Assembly (NCBI GenBank): GCA_049647265.1
Contig: JBARXJ010000038.1
Span: 1-64,000 of the forward strand
Reading direction: 5' to 3'
DNA: 64,000 bases
From: JAAURB01 sp049647265
GTDB lineage: Bacteria > Cyanobacteriota > Cyanobacteriia > Cyanobacteriales > Microcoleaceae
Position 1 is the first letter of the stretch; the number at the start of each line of letters is the position of its first letter. A program made the position numbers and the translations under genes. Under the pieces are notes generated by a model. That model made no database searches. It was not told where the DNA came from and saw only the letters and a list, made by a program, of their open reading frames with translations. Below, one piece after another: positions 16,390 to 25,828 of this stretch.

Positions 16390-18114
16390 TTATTCCTGTC
16401 GTTTCCAATCTTGAATTTTCCAAGTATTTAAATCCCATGGGGTTAATTCCACTCCGATCATTGTATTACTGATTCCAGCAACTTCTGCCCGATGAATTAA
16501 AGGAATAACAATCTGATTTTGAACCAGTAAATCATTCATTTCAATGATCATCTGAGTTCGTTTTTCTGGATCTAACTCAGTATTGGATTGTTGCCACAAC
16601 CCGTCGTATTCAGGATTACAATATCGAGAGGGATTATCCCCAATCCAACTATTAGATTTTTGAGGAATTTCATCACAAGTATAAGTTTGTAAATATGCCC
16701 CCGGATCGGGATTTGTGTTACCCGTTGTATACATTTGCAAATCAGCTTGAAACCGTTCAACTGTTTCTGAATTTGCCGGATCTCCAGAAAAATAAACACT
16801 TGGATCGATACTTTTTAGTTCAACTTGAATCCCAATTGATTCTAAAGACTGTTTAATGACTTCTTGCGTTTTTTGTCGTAAGGGATTGACTGAAGTTTGA
16901 AACAAAACATTCATTTCTACTCCATCTTTATCTCTGATTCCATCATTATTACTATCTTTCCATCCGGCTTGATCTAAAAGTGCTGCGGCTTTTTCTAAAT
17001 TAAATTCAAACTGAGTATTGTTAGAAATATACTGTTGGGGTGCAACAATAAAATTCGCCGTTGGTTGTCCTGTTTTACCATATAATTGATTGGCAATAGT
17101 TTGATAATCAATCGCTAAACTAAATGCTTGACGAACTTGAGGATCATTAAAAAAAGGATGTGGAAATTTTAAGCTAGATCTTTCTCCATCTTCTGTGGCT
17201 TGATTTGGATTAGTTTGATTAATTAAAACTCGTTCCATTAATGCCCCGAAGTTTGATATTAATCGTCCTTTTCCTGCTGCTTCTAATCGATCTAATACAG
17301 AGGCTTCAACCTGAAGATTATAAGCAAAATCGGCATCTGCTGTTTGTAAAACTGCCCGCGCAGCCGATGTCGCATCCCCGCCGCCTTTGAGTTGGATTTG
17401 TTGGAAATAAGGGGGTTCTGTTGAACGAAAATGAGGGTTTTGTTCATAAATAACCACATCCCCCGGCTTAAATTCTACCACTCGATAAGCACCCGTTCCC
17501 ACAGGCATTAAATTACCCGGGGCTTGTCGGGAATTTATGCCATTATAATCTTGAAAGATATGACGCGGTAAAATCATTCCTTCCGTGCCAACAAACACTA
17601 AAAACCAAGCCGGATTTACCTGTTTAAATTGAACTTTAACGGTATAATCATCCAGCTTTTCAACTGTTTCGATAATTTGATAAGTTCCGGCTGTTGCTGC
17701 CCCCACATCTGGATTTGTTAAAAATTGATGGGTAAACACGACATCATCAGCGGTAAATGGCGTACCATCTGACCATTTTATCCCTTGTTTAAGCGTCCAA
17801 GTCACAGATTTTCCATCGGCGGCAACCCCACCATTTTCTACTGTTGGAATTTCTGCTGCTAAAAAAGGAATGAGTTTTCCTTCTGCATCAAAACTAGCTA
17901 AAGGTTCAAGGGTGATTCGACTGGCTTCTGAATCTTTAAAACCACTAGAAAGATGAGGATTAAGAATGGTTGGGGCTTGCCAATATAATAATCTGAGAAT
18001 CTCTAAAGGTTTTTGATCGGTAGAGGATTGTTCAACTGCTGGATTACAAGCTGTTAATCCGAGTAAGTTAAAAGCAAGAATAAATGGAATTAAAGATTGT
18101 TTAGGACTATCCAT
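16390..18114 (-). CDS. ABC transporter substrate-binding lipoprotein, family 5 (peptide/opine type), copy 2
   Basis: A periplasmic solute-binding protein of the DppA/OppA family. The N-terminus has a hydrophobic signal and lipobox LTAC, so it should be lipid-anchored after cleavage. Family signatures include ILNPHLSSGFKD, SVTWTLKQGIKWSDGTPF and TADDVVFT. An EF-hand-like loop DSNNDGIRDKDG sits near residue 390. It is a clear paralogue of the protein at 20228-21958, with whole blocks identical (FKPGDVVIYE, GGGDATSAARAVLQT). The frame begins at 18126 (MSLIMDSP); MDSPKQS at 18114 is the more compact signal peptide. It starts within 15 bp of the MscS stop codon. The ligand is unknown. Confidence 0.85.
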   Translation of the reverse strand: MDSPKQSLIPFILAFNLLGLTACNPAVEQSSTDQKPLEILRLLYWQAPTILNPHLSSGFKDSEASRITLEPLASFDAEGKLIPFLAAEIPTVENGGVAADGKSVTWTLKQGIKWSDGTPFTADDVVFTHQFLTNPDVGAATAGTYQIIETVEKLDDYTVKVQFKQVNPAWFLVFVGTEGMILPRHIFQDYNGINSRQAPGNLMPVGTGAYRVVEFKPGDVVIYEQNPHFRSTEPPYFQQIQLKGGGDATSAARAVLQTADADFAYNLQVEASVLDRLEAAGKGRLISNFGALMERVLINQTNPNQATEDGERSSLKFPHPFFNDPQVRQAFSLAIDYQTIANQLYGKTGQPTANFIVAPQQYISNNTQFEFNLEKAAALLDQAGWKDSNNDGIRDKDGVEMNVLFQTSVNPLRQKTQEVIKQSLESIGIQVELKSIDPSVYFSGDPANSETVERFQADLQMYTTGNTNPDPGAYLQTYTCDEIPQKSNSWIGDNPSRYCNPEYDGLWQQSNTELDPEKRTQMIIEMNDLLVQNQIVIPLIHRAEVAGISNTMIGVELTPWDLNTWKIQDWKRQE

Positions 18115-18127
18115 GATTAAACTCATT

Positions 18128-20203
18128 TTAGTTAGAGGAATGATCTGAGGAAGAATAATTATTTTTAGGGTTTGAATTGTGATTCATTGTATTTTGAGAA
18201 CGATTAAAATAAAGTTTTTGCTGTGGGATACCAATTTGAATCCCAGCCCCATCAAACGCTTGTTTGACTCGATAACGAAGCTCTCTACCGACTGCCCACT
18301 GTTGTAATGGAGGTGTTTTAATTAAAGCACGAATTGTAATTCCTGCGTGGTTTAACTCATCGACTCCTAAAATTGATAAAGGTTCTAAAAATAAGTCCTT
18401 CCAGTCGGATTCTTGCTGCATTTTATCGGCAACAGATTTAAGAATGTTCATCACTTTATCTAGATCAGAATCATAAGCAATGACGATGTCAAAATTAACC
18501 CTTGACCAATCTTTCGTCATATTAATCACAGTTCCAATTAAACCATTCGGAATTGTAATTAATTGACCATCTAAGTTGCGTAATTCTGTAATATATAGAT
18601 TGAGTTTTTCTACCAAACCTGAAACATCACCGACTGCTATTACATCTCCTACAACATAACGATCTGTCAATAAAATTAACGCGCCATTGAAAAAGTCTTT
18701 AATCATATTTTGAGAAAAATAGGTAACCAGTAAACCAATAAATCCGGCACTAGCAATCCAATGAGTCGGCACTCCGAGTAACTGTATTGTCCAGAAAAAA
18801 CCCAATAGTCCAAACAGGGTAGTGGTTGCTTTTTTAATGGCTGGAGAATAGGTATTAACTCGCAGAGAATAGCGTTTTTCTGTGGGATTTGTCAGTTGTT
18901 CTTCTTCTGCCCAACGATTTAATAAATAATCTGTAAAAAAGTCGCTGATTCGATCCGCCAGGCTGACAAATAACCAAATTAAAGGAAGAACAATTACCTG
19001 AATCAGAAGAACTTGTTCATAGTCACGAGTTCCTGGATAGATGAAAAACATCGAAGCAATCCCAAAAAACCACAGAAATAACTGTAGCCAAAATAATAGA
19101 ATTCTGACTAAATAAATAAAGTTTTGCTGTTGTTTTAATATGTTTTGTCGTTTTAACGTAAAAATAGGTATTTTCTCTAAAAAAGCTTGAGCTTGTAAGG
19201 ATAGTGCGAGTTGAGCGAGAGGCACATTCCATAAGAAATTTGAGAAAGGCTGACGAGAAGATTGATCTTTAGCTTTAATATTATTAATTATTGAATTAGT
19301 CTTAATTGCTTTATGAATGATTGACTCAGGATCAACTCGAAGAGATTGATGCAGTTGATGTAATTCACGACGTTTAAAACGGTAAAGTTGCCGAACTCGT
19401 CGCTGAACTAACCACACGGCTAAACTAAGGGCGAGTACGAAGAAAAATATGCGTAAAACACTCCATAATCTTTGCAGGGGATTGTTTGAAATTTCAAGTC
19501 TTTCTTGGATGGATGCCGTTAACTGCTTTTGGATACTTTCTTGCCAAGTTTCAGCGAGTTCTGGGATAGATTGAGCCGCATAAAGACTATCTAAGCGAGT
19601 TACAGTTAGTATCTTTTGCTGAGTAATTCCTGGTTGTTTGGGAGTATAAATAACGGTTTCGCCGTTAAGTATACCTATTTTTAGCTCTATAGATTCAGCC
19701 TTTAAATTATCAGAAAATTCTGAAAAATCTTCTTTCTTGGGGTTTGATTCTGATTGTTTTTTTTCTATGAGATTACCAACTTGAGAAGGAATTTCTTCAG
19801 CTTTGGATAAATCGGGTGTGAATTGAGTTACAGGGAAATCATCAACTAATAGATCGACTCTTGATTTAATAATTCGCCGAATTGTACTTTGAATTTTACT
19901 GGATCGTTGATCGGCACTAAAATATACAGTATCATTTTTTCGGGCTTCGGGGTAAGACGCTACTGTTAATACTTTTTCTCCATCAATAATTACATCGCTA
20001 CAAATCACATCCCCACAGGAATAAGTTCGGTTTAGATTCCAAATGGATTTATTATTATCTGCTTCAGATTCAGTAGAAGGAGATGAAAATGTAAATTGCG
20101 CTCTTAAAGATTCACTCGAGAGTAAAGTTAAGCTAAAACTCAGAATTATAATTAGAATGAATCGAAAAATAGGTTTTGAAAATATTGATCTCATTTTCAT
20201 CAT
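18128..20203 (-). CDS. MscS-family mechanosensitive channel with periplasmic N-terminal domain
   Basis: A 691-residue protein. It has a cleavable-looking signal (SLTLLSSESLRA), then about 200 soluble residues, several membrane helices from roughly residue 245 to 520, and the conserved MscS core: the pore helix region VTYFSQNMIKDFFNG followed by DRYVVGDVI and VEKLNLYITELRNLDGQLIT with IPNG. The C-terminal cage domain is present. It would open under membrane tension to release osmolytes. It sits between two paralogous substrate-binding genes, 24 bp from one and within 15 bp of the other, an odd context for a channel. Confidence 0.9.
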   Translation of the reverse strand: MMKMRSIFSKPIFRFILIIILSFSLTLLSSESLRAQFTFSSPSTESEADNNKSIWNLNRTYSCGDVICSDVIIDGEKVLTVASYPEARKNDTVYFSADQRSSKIQSTIRRIIKSRVDLLVDDFPVTQFTPDLSKAEEIPSQVGNLIEKKQSESNPKKEDFSEFSDNLKAESIELKIGILNGETVIYTPKQPGITQQKILTVTRLDSLYAAQSIPELAETWQESIQKQLTASIQERLEISNNPLQRLWSVLRIFFFVLALSLAVWLVQRRVRQLYRFKRRELHQLHQSLRVDPESIIHKAIKTNSIINNIKAKDQSSRQPFSNFLWNVPLAQLALSLQAQAFLEKIPIFTLKRQNILKQQQNFIYLVRILLFWLQLFLWFFGIASMFFIYPGTRDYEQVLLIQVIVLPLIWLFVSLADRISDFFTDYLLNRWAEEEQLTNPTEKRYSLRVNTYSPAIKKATTTLFGLLGFFWTIQLLGVPTHWIASAGFIGLLVTYFSQNMIKDFFNGALILLTDRYVVGDVIAVGDVSGLVEKLNLYITELRNLDGQLITIPNGLIGTVINMTKDWSRVNFDIVIAYDSDLDKVMNILKSVADKMQQESDWKDLFLEPLSILGVDELNHAGITIRALIKTPPLQQWAVGRELRYRVKQAFDGAGIQIGIPQQKLYFNRSQNTMNHNSNPKNNYSSSDHSSN

Positions 20204-20227
20204 TAACTTACGGTGAAAGTAGTTTCT

Positions 20228-21958
20228 TTAAGGTCGTTTCCAATTTTTAATATCCCAAGTATTGGCATCCCAGGGAGACGGTTCAAGCCCGGTTAATTGA
20301 TTACTGACACCTTGAGCATTGGCTCGATTAACAATAGGAATGACTGCAAAATCTTCTCGCAATAATTCATCCATTTGTTGAAAAAGTTCTGCCCGTTTTT
20401 CTGGATCTAATTCAGTACTAGCTTGCTGCCAAAGTTGATCATATTTAGGATTACAATACCGACCATAATTTGGCTTTTGCCAATCATTTTCTTTCTGAGC
20501 AATTTCTTCACAAGTCCACCATTTCATATGAGGACTCGGATCGGGACTATCATTACCTGTATTATACTCTTGTAAATCAGCATAGAAATGATTAATGGTA
20601 TCTGTATTCGCTGGATCTCCCGAGAAGAAAACACTGGCATCAATACTTTTTAATTCTACACTCACTCCAATCGCTTCTAACCCTTGTTTAACAATTTCTT
20701 GGGTTTTTTGACGAACCGGATTAACAGAAGTTTGAAACAATACATTCATCTCAACGCCATCTTTGTCTCGTACCCCATTATTATTTGTATCTTTCCACCC
20801 TGCCTCATCTAATAAAGCCGCCGCTTTTTCTAAGTTATATTCGTAATAAATATCATTAGATTTATAAATTTCTGGAGCGACTAATAACTGAGCCGTTGGA
20901 CGACCGGCTGTACCATAAAGTTGTGTTGTAATTGTATCGCGATCGACCGCTAAATCAAAAGCTTGACGGACTTTTATATCACTTAAAAAGGGGTGAGGAA
21001 ACTGAGTACTTGAACGTTCTCCGTCTTCTGTCGCTTGATTTGGATCGGTAAAATTGATCATAATTCGTTCCACATAGGGGCCGAAATTGGCTACAACTTT
21101 GCCTTGTCCTGCTGCTTCTAATTGCTTTAAAATATTAGCTTCAACTTGTAAATTATAAGCATAATCTGCATCCCCGGTTTGTAATACTGCCCGTGCCGCT
21201 GAGGTGGCATCTCCGCCCCCTTTTAATTCTATTCGTTGAAAATAGGGTTTATCGGCTTCCCAATAGTTAGAATTCGCTTCATAAATAATCACATCTCCCG
21301 GCTTAAAATCCACCACTTGATAAGGACCCGTTCCAATCGGTTTTTGGTTGGCAGATGCTTCCCGAATATTTGCACCATTATACTCTTTAAAAATATGTTC
21401 CGGTAGAATCATACCATTCTGTCCTGTAAACGGAACTTCCCAACCCGGCGTTACATCTTTAAAGGTAATTTTAACCGTATAATCATCAATCGCTTCTACT
21501 TTTTCAATTGTAGAATAATACTCTTGACTAGCAGCCGCGACTTCTGGATTTTTAATTAATTCATAAGTAAAAACAACATCTTCTGCCGTCAACGGTTCAC
21601 CATCCGCCCATTGCACATTTTGCTTGAGTTTCCAAGTCACAGAACGACCATCTTTGGCAATACCGCCATTTTCAATTGAGGGAATTTCTGCAGCTAAAAA
21701 CGGCACTAACTGATCATTTTGATCATAACTGGCTAACGGTTCATAAACAACGCGGGCGGCATCAAAATCTTTAAATCCGGTTGCTAAATGGGGATTTAAA
21801 ATCGTTGGGGCTTGCCAATATAATAATCGAAGAACTTGTTGATCTGCCGTAGAAACAGTATTTTGTTGATTTGCTGGGTTACAAGCAGAAATCATCAAAG
21901 GAATCAGTAAGCCCACGAAAAATAGGGATATGGGAGAAAAAAAGTTCCGTTGATTCAA
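20228..21958 (-). CDS. ABC transporter substrate-binding lipoprotein, family 5 (peptide/opine type), copy 1
   Basis: A 576-residue paralogue of the gene at 16390, with a signal peptide and lipobox ISAC. Conserved blocks include LLYWQAPTILNPHL, VTWKLKQNVQWADGEP and GGGDATSAARAVLQT. The EF-hand-like loop DTNNNGVRDKDG is kept. The start is an unusual TTG at 21958, supported by a perfect SD GGAGGT six bases upstream. It is first of a tight three-gene run (this gene, mscS, second copy). It probably feeds the OppB-type permease at 22745, which is nearby on the same strand. Confidence 0.88.
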   Translation of the reverse strand: MNQRNFFSPISLFFVGLLIPLMISACNPANQQNTVSTADQQVLRLLYWQAPTILNPHLATGFKDFDAARVVYEPLASYDQNDQLVPFLAAEIPSIENGGIAKDGRSVTWKLKQNVQWADGEPLTAEDVVFTYELIKNPEVAAASQEYYSTIEKVEAIDDYTVKITFKDVTPGWEVPFTGQNGMILPEHIFKEYNGANIREASANQKPIGTGPYQVVDFKPGDVIIYEANSNYWEADKPYFQRIELKGGGDATSAARAVLQTGDADYAYNLQVEANILKQLEAAGQGKVVANFGPYVERIMINFTDPNQATEDGERSSTQFPHPFLSDIKVRQAFDLAVDRDTITTQLYGTAGRPTAQLLVAPEIYKSNDIYYEYNLEKAAALLDEAGWKDTNNNGVRDKDGVEMNVLFQTSVNPVRQKTQEIVKQGLEAIGVSVELKSIDASVFFSGDPANTDTINHFYADLQEYNTGNDSPDPSPHMKWWTCEEIAQKENDWQKPNYGRYCNPKYDQLWQQASTELDPEKRAELFQQMDELLREDFAVIPIVNRANAQGVSNQLTGLEPSPWDANTWDIKNWKRP

Positions 21959-21972
21959 GGGTTACCTCCGTG
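21952..21972 (-). promoter_or_regulatory. Ribosome binding site that fixes a TTG start
   Basis: On the minus strand, GGAGGTAACCCTTG places a strong SD (GGAGGT) five to six bases before TTG. No ATG lies in frame near the lipoprotein signal, so TTG is the start. Confidence 0.7.
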
Positions 21973-22275
21973 GGGGTTTATTCCAGTCCGTTAACAGTGA
22001 CTTTTGAGATTTTGAATAAAATAACCGTGAGTTATTATAAACCAATCGGCAGAAAAGTAGGATAAAAAGCCTGATGCTCAGAGCAATTAGGTAAGCCTAT
22101 CAAGATTTGCTGTCTCTAACTGAAACGTTTTCCAAATGATTTAAGATGACTGTCACAGAGGGTCGTTTTGTAATAAATCGTTAGCATAATCTGAAAAATT
22201 GTTAAAAGAGATAGGCAAAAAACAGCAATAAATGAGATAATTTAATCAGTTAAAATCTAATCATTAAAATTTAAA
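21959..22275. other. Divergent intergenic region between the transporter run and usp
   Basis: 317 bp carry the promoters of the minus-strand transporter run and the plus-strand usp gene. It is AT-rich towards usp. I see no RNA gene or clear operator. Confidence 0.5.
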
Positions 22276-22743
22276 ATGTACAGCAAGATATTAGTTGCAG
22301 TCGATCACTCTCCTGGGGCAAAGCCTGTGTTTGAATCTGCTCTCAAACTCGCAGAATTAACGGGAAGCGAATTAGTGTTATTACACGCTCTTTCCAAAGA
22401 TGCTGATGATAATCCCCTTAGTTTTGCGCCTTTCAGTTTGAGCTATACGCCAGAAGTCATGGAACAATATCAAAAAGAATGGGAGACTTTTGTACAGCAA
22501 TGTTCTCAACAGCTTCAATCCATGTTACAACAGGCAGAAATACAGGGAGTCAAGGCAGAAGTTGTACAAACTCAAGGCAATCCAGGACGGGTGATTTGTC
22601 AGTATGCTACTGATAATAATGTTGATTTAATTGTGATGGGGCGTAGAGGAAATTCTACCCTAGGTGAAATGTTTATCGGCAGCGTCAGCAGTTATGTTCT
22701 ACATCGCAGTCATTGTAATGTTCATATTGTGCAGTCGTCATGA
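22276..22743 (+). CDS. Universal stress protein, UspA family
   Basis: A 155-residue single UspA domain. The start KILVAVDHSPGAKPVF, the middle HALSKDA and the ATP-binding-type end VMGRRGNSTLGEMFIGSVSS are the family hallmarks. The G-2X-G-9X-G(S/T) ATP loop is present, so nucleotide binding is expected. It lies alone on the plus strand, between the transporter run and the permease, and its stop is one base from the permease stop. Its role in stress survival is by family only. Confidence 0.92.
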   Translation: MYSKILVAVDHSPGAKPVFESALKLAELTGSELVLLHALSKDADDNPLSFAPFSLSYTPEVMEQYQKEWETFVQQCSQQLQSMLQQAEIQGVKAEVVQTQGNPGRVICQYATDNNVDLIVMGRRGNSTLGEMFIGSVSSYVLHRSHCNVHIVQSS

Positions 22744-22744
22744 A

Positions 22745-23737
22745 TTAATTGAGATTTTCAATATTAATTCGAGGATCAACAGCCTTAAGTAATAAATCTG
22801 CCAATAAATTCCCGATAATTAACATCAGCGCACTCATCATTAACCCGGCCATTACTAAATACAAATCTTGTTGTCTAACTGCCTCTAACATCAGCTTGCC
22901 GAGTCCCGGCCAGTTGAAAAAGGTTTCGGCAATAAAAGCCCCACTGAGTAAACTGGCAAATTCAAATCCGAGTAGGGTAATCAATGGGTTGATGGCATTT
23001 CTCAAGGCGTGAACGTAGATCACCCGATTTTCTGGTAATCCTTTAGCCCGGGCAGTTTTAATATAATCTTGACGTAAAACATCCAGTAACTGCCCCCGCA
23101 TTAATCTCTGTAATCCAGCAAAACTGGTGATACTTAAAGCAATCGTTGGTAAAATCATATGCCAAGCTAAATCAGCCGCTTTTCCGAGAGGAGATAAATC
23201 AGGATAATCAATACTCGTCATTCCTCCAATCGGAAATAAAGGAGAGAGATTTTGAGCCAGAAACAGCAACAATAAAGCTGTGATAAAACTGGGAAAACCT
23301 TGACCCGTATAGCTAATAATTTGTAACCAACGATCTATAGAACGATTTTGATTAATCGCAGCCATTACGCCTAACGGAATTGCAATCGCCCAAGTAATGA
23401 TTAAAGAAGAAATCGCGAGTAATAAAGTCGCCGCAACTCGTTCTGCTAATAAATCAGCAACCGGTCGTTGATTGGCAAAACTAAAGCCGAAGTTACCTTG
23501 AGTAATAATTTGGGTGAGCCAGTTAAAATATTGTCGGATAGGATGTTGATCTAAACCAAACTTTTGTGTGAGTTGATTCAGCGTTTCTATAGAAATTTGA
23601 GGATTTTGTCTTAAGGTATCGAGATAATCTCCAGGTGCTAATTGAGTAATTGCAAAGCACAACGCTGAAGCCAACAACAGCGTCAATATTGCTTGTAGAA
23701 CCCGTTTACCGATATAAGCTAGCGTAGTTGAACTCAT
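22745..23737 (-). CDS. ABC transporter permease, DppB/OppB type
   Basis: A 330-residue inner-membrane permease with about six helices. The first segment and LRQNPQIS region, the periplasmic part, and the EAA loop (YIKTARAKGLPENRVIYVHALRNA) match the B-type permease of peptide/nickel importers. It has the usual end VDPRINIEN. A C-type permease and ATPases are not adjacent, so the transporter is split across the genome. The two lipoproteins at 16390 and 20228 are the likely binding partners. Confidence 0.92.
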   Translation of the reverse strand: MSSTTLAYIGKRVLQAILTLLLASALCFAITQLAPGDYLDTLRQNPQISIETLNQLTQKFGLDQHPIRQYFNWLTQIITQGNFGFSFANQRPVADLLAERVAATLLLAISSLIITWAIAIPLGVMAAINQNRSIDRWLQIISYTGQGFPSFITALLLLFLAQNLSPLFPIGGMTSIDYPDLSPLGKAADLAWHMILPTIALSITSFAGLQRLMRGQLLDVLRQDYIKTARAKGLPENRVIYVHALRNAINPLITLLGFEFASLLSGAFIAETFFNWPGLGKLMLEAVRQQDLYLVMAGLMMSALMLIIGNLLADLLLKAVDPRINIENLN

Positions 23738-23813
23738 GATTCTTTAACCAATACCAAAAACAAACAAACAGATCATGCTTTTACAGGAGTTATAGAAAGT
23801 TTATACTTCAGCT

Positions 23814-24329
23814 TTAATCATATTGAACTAAGCTGACAATCGGCACATCGGGCAAATTTTTCCGGCCATTGAGGCCGACTAATTCGATGATAAAGCCAAA
23901 ACCGACTAACTCACAGCCAATCTGTTGTAAAAGCTGGGCGGTTGCTTTAGCTGTGCCTCCTGTGGCAATCAAATCATCTATAATTAATATCCGACTGCCT
24001 GGGGGAACTGCATCTTGATGAATTTCCAAGCAATCTTGACCATACTCTAAATCATAGTCAATGCGATGAACTGCTGCGGGTAACTTGCCGGGTTTTCGCA
24101 CCGGGACAAATCCTACCCCTAACTGATAAGCTAAGGGTGTGCCAAATAAAAATCCCCTAGACTCCATGCCGACAATATAATCAGGGGAAAAAGGGCGACA
24201 TTGTTCAGACAGACAATCAAGGGTATAACGTAACCCCTCGGGATTGGCCAGCAATGTTGTAATATCTCGAAAAACAATACCCGGTTTGGGAAAATCAGGA
24301 ATATCGCGAATCAGTGACTTTAAATCCAT
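23814..24329 (-). CDS. apt: Adenine phosphoribosyltransferase
   Basis: A 171-residue purine-salvage enzyme that makes AMP from adenine and PRPP. It shows DIPDFPKPGIVFRDITTL at the N-terminus, GMESRGFLFG, the flexible loop VRKPGKLP and the PRPP-binding motif ILIIDDLIATGGTA. It is 76 bp upstream of the permease gene on the same strand and may share its transcript, although their functions are not obviously related. Confidence 0.96.
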   Translation of the reverse strand: MDLKSLIRDIPDFPKPGIVFRDITTLLANPEGLRYTLDCLSEQCRPFSPDYIVGMESRGFLFGTPLAYQLGVGFVPVRKPGKLPAAVHRIDYDLEYGQDCLEIHQDAVPPGSRILIIDDLIATGGTAKATAQLLQQIGCELVGFGFIIELVGLNGRKNLPDVPIVSLVQYD

Positions 24330-24800
24330 CTGTCAGTGACCTCTGTACAATGAGTCATTCGTTTTTGATGATGTGTCATTTGTGGGCAAATTGGGACAAG
24401 GGACAACCAATCAGGAGGATCAGATCTCTGATGAAACTCATCAATCTTTCTCTCCTGTTGGCATAGCGGAGCAAGGGCGCATATACAGCAGTACTGGATA
24501 CTGACGGCTGTTAGTCCTAAAGAATGACTCGTCCCCTACTTCTTCGCGATTGCCAGCTAACCTATTCCCTGTTCCCAAGCTATCATTGCATGACTTTTGA
24601 TATGATGAGGAAGCAGAACCACTCATATCTTGACCAGCCATTGATATCAATATAAGGATCAAAACTGCTAAATTATACAGTGAAATTATTCTCTGGCTGT
24701 GATATTGGTATAAATTCCGGAATTTAGGGAACTCTTAGATAATACTATTAAATATTATTAGCCGAACTTAATCCGTTGCAATTGTAAATGAAGCGCAAAA
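24330..24800. other. Intergenic region between apt and the DUF3038 gene
   Basis: This region has no convincing gene. It contains repetitive stretches such as GAGTCATTCGTTTTTG/TGTGTCATTTGTG (near 24353-24386) and CCTATTCCCTGTTCCC (24560-24575), which are typical cyanobacterial intergenic filler. A 73-codon minus-strand frame here has low-complexity content and is rejected. An AT-rich promoter-like stretch precedes 24801. Confidence 0.5.
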
Positions 24801-25409
24801 ATGGTTATAGATCAGTCTCAAACTCAGTCCACTCCGGTTGTTCTTGATAGTTTACCCAATCTTCCCGTCTCAAAAAAGGGATGTCCCCGGCGTGTCCGTA
24901 TTCAGCTTGATTTGCTCTTGCTTGCGATTGAAGCCCTATATCTTGGCGGTGCCGAACATATGTTAGCCTTAGCCAAAGAACTCGATCTCAAAGATCTGAT
25001 TCAAAATCGAGTCGTCTTGTGGCGAGTCCGTAGCACTAACCCCCTGCGACGCTATAGTCAACGCCGTCCTTTAACCTTATCTGAAGCCAAAGCACTCGTC
25101 TTAATTATTGGTAACTTAGGACGACGCTTAACAGTGCGGATTCGCCAGTTGCTGATAGAATACGAACAAATGACCAAAAAGCAAATCCCCCTCGAACCGC
25201 ATTCACAACTCTTCACCTATTTACAACAGTTTCGGGCACATTTTCGCAGTCGGATGAACCCTCGCCGCGCTGGGGTAATGGCATACAATACGGATGAAAA
25301 GCTGAATCAGTTAGCGATTGAATTGTTAGAGAAACTGTTATTCTGTACCGGAACCGCAGGAGTACAGCGACTTTGGATTAGTTTGTTTGATGGTGAAGTT
25401 GTAGATTAA
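24801..25409 (+). CDS. DUF3038-type conserved cyanobacterial protein
   Basis: A 202-residue soluble protein, basic and helical. The block LDLLLLAIEALYLGGAEHM and the following LWRVRSTNP(L)RR and LTLSEAKALV look like the DUF3038 family, which is restricted to cyanobacteria and has no known function. The C-terminus EKLLFCTGTAGVQRLW is also conserved-looking. DUF3038 genes are often near a DUF4335 gene, but none is next to this one. The family name is from memory. Confidence 0.65.
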   Translation: MVIDQSQTQSTPVVLDSLPNLPVSKKGCPRRVRIQLDLLLLAIEALYLGGAEHMLALAKELDLKDLIQNRVVLWRVRSTNPLRRYSQRRPLTLSEAKALVLIIGNLGRRLTVRIRQLLIEYEQMTKKQIPLEPHSQLFTYLQQFRAHFRSRMNPRRAGVMAYNTDEKLNQLAIELLEKLLFCTGTAGVQRLWISLFDGEVVD

Positions 25410-25522
25410 ACCAGCAATTATTACTATTTTAAAATTATAACTATAGTTAGATGAATTGATCGCTGCTCACTGCTACATTAAATTTTGCATTGTTCAAACA
25501 TCATTGTATTTAATATCAAGTT

Positions 25523-25720
25523 ATGTCAATCCAATTAAAAGTGCCAACGATTACCTGTCAAGGTTGTGTTGATACCATTACCAACGTGATTAAAACCGAA
25601 GATTCAGACGCAACGGTTGATGTGAACATGGACGACAAAATGGTTACCGTTGATGCCAGTATGTCCAAAGAATCAATCAAACAATTGATTACCGCTTCCG
25701 GTCACGAAGTCGCGGAATAA
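25523..25720 (+). CDS. Heavy-metal-associated (HMA) domain protein, copper chaperone-like
   Basis: A 65-residue single HMA domain. The metal site is Cys-Gln-Gly-Cys in ITCQGCVDTI, a variant of CxxC used by Atx1/CopZ chaperones to pass Cu(I) to P-type ATPases. The fold-typical VTVDASMSKESIKQLI and GHEV end are present. In cyanobacteria such a chaperone delivers copper to CtaA/PacS for plastocyanin. No ATPase is adjacent, so the partner is inferred. Confidence 0.88.
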   Translation: MSIQLKVPTITCQGCVDTITNVIKTEDSDATVDVNMDDKMVTVDASMSKESIKQLITASGHEVAE

Positions 25721-25781
25721 AGACTTGAAATTGTAGCGGTAGGGTGAATTTATCCCAATTTTTCCTACCTTTATTCTCTTG

Positions 25782-25814
25782 TAGAGGGGGTGCGTCACAC
25801 AGACACACCCTACT
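25782..25814. repeat. GTAGGGTGTGT-type inverted repeat
   Basis: GTAG...GGGTGCG and CACACCCTAC form an imperfect hairpin between the HMA gene and the convergent icd gene. This TAGGGTGxGT/ACGCACCC element is a familiar dispersed repeat in cyanobacteria. It may act as a weak bidirectional 3' end. Confidence 0.4.
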
Positions 25815-25828
25815 ATTTACAAGTTCAA

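Noticed and set aside
24441..24662. 73-codon minus-strand ORF between apt and the DUF3038 gene
   Set aside because: Its sequence comes from intergenic filler repeats (CCTATTCCCTGTTCCC), it has no SD, and the composition is not protein-like.
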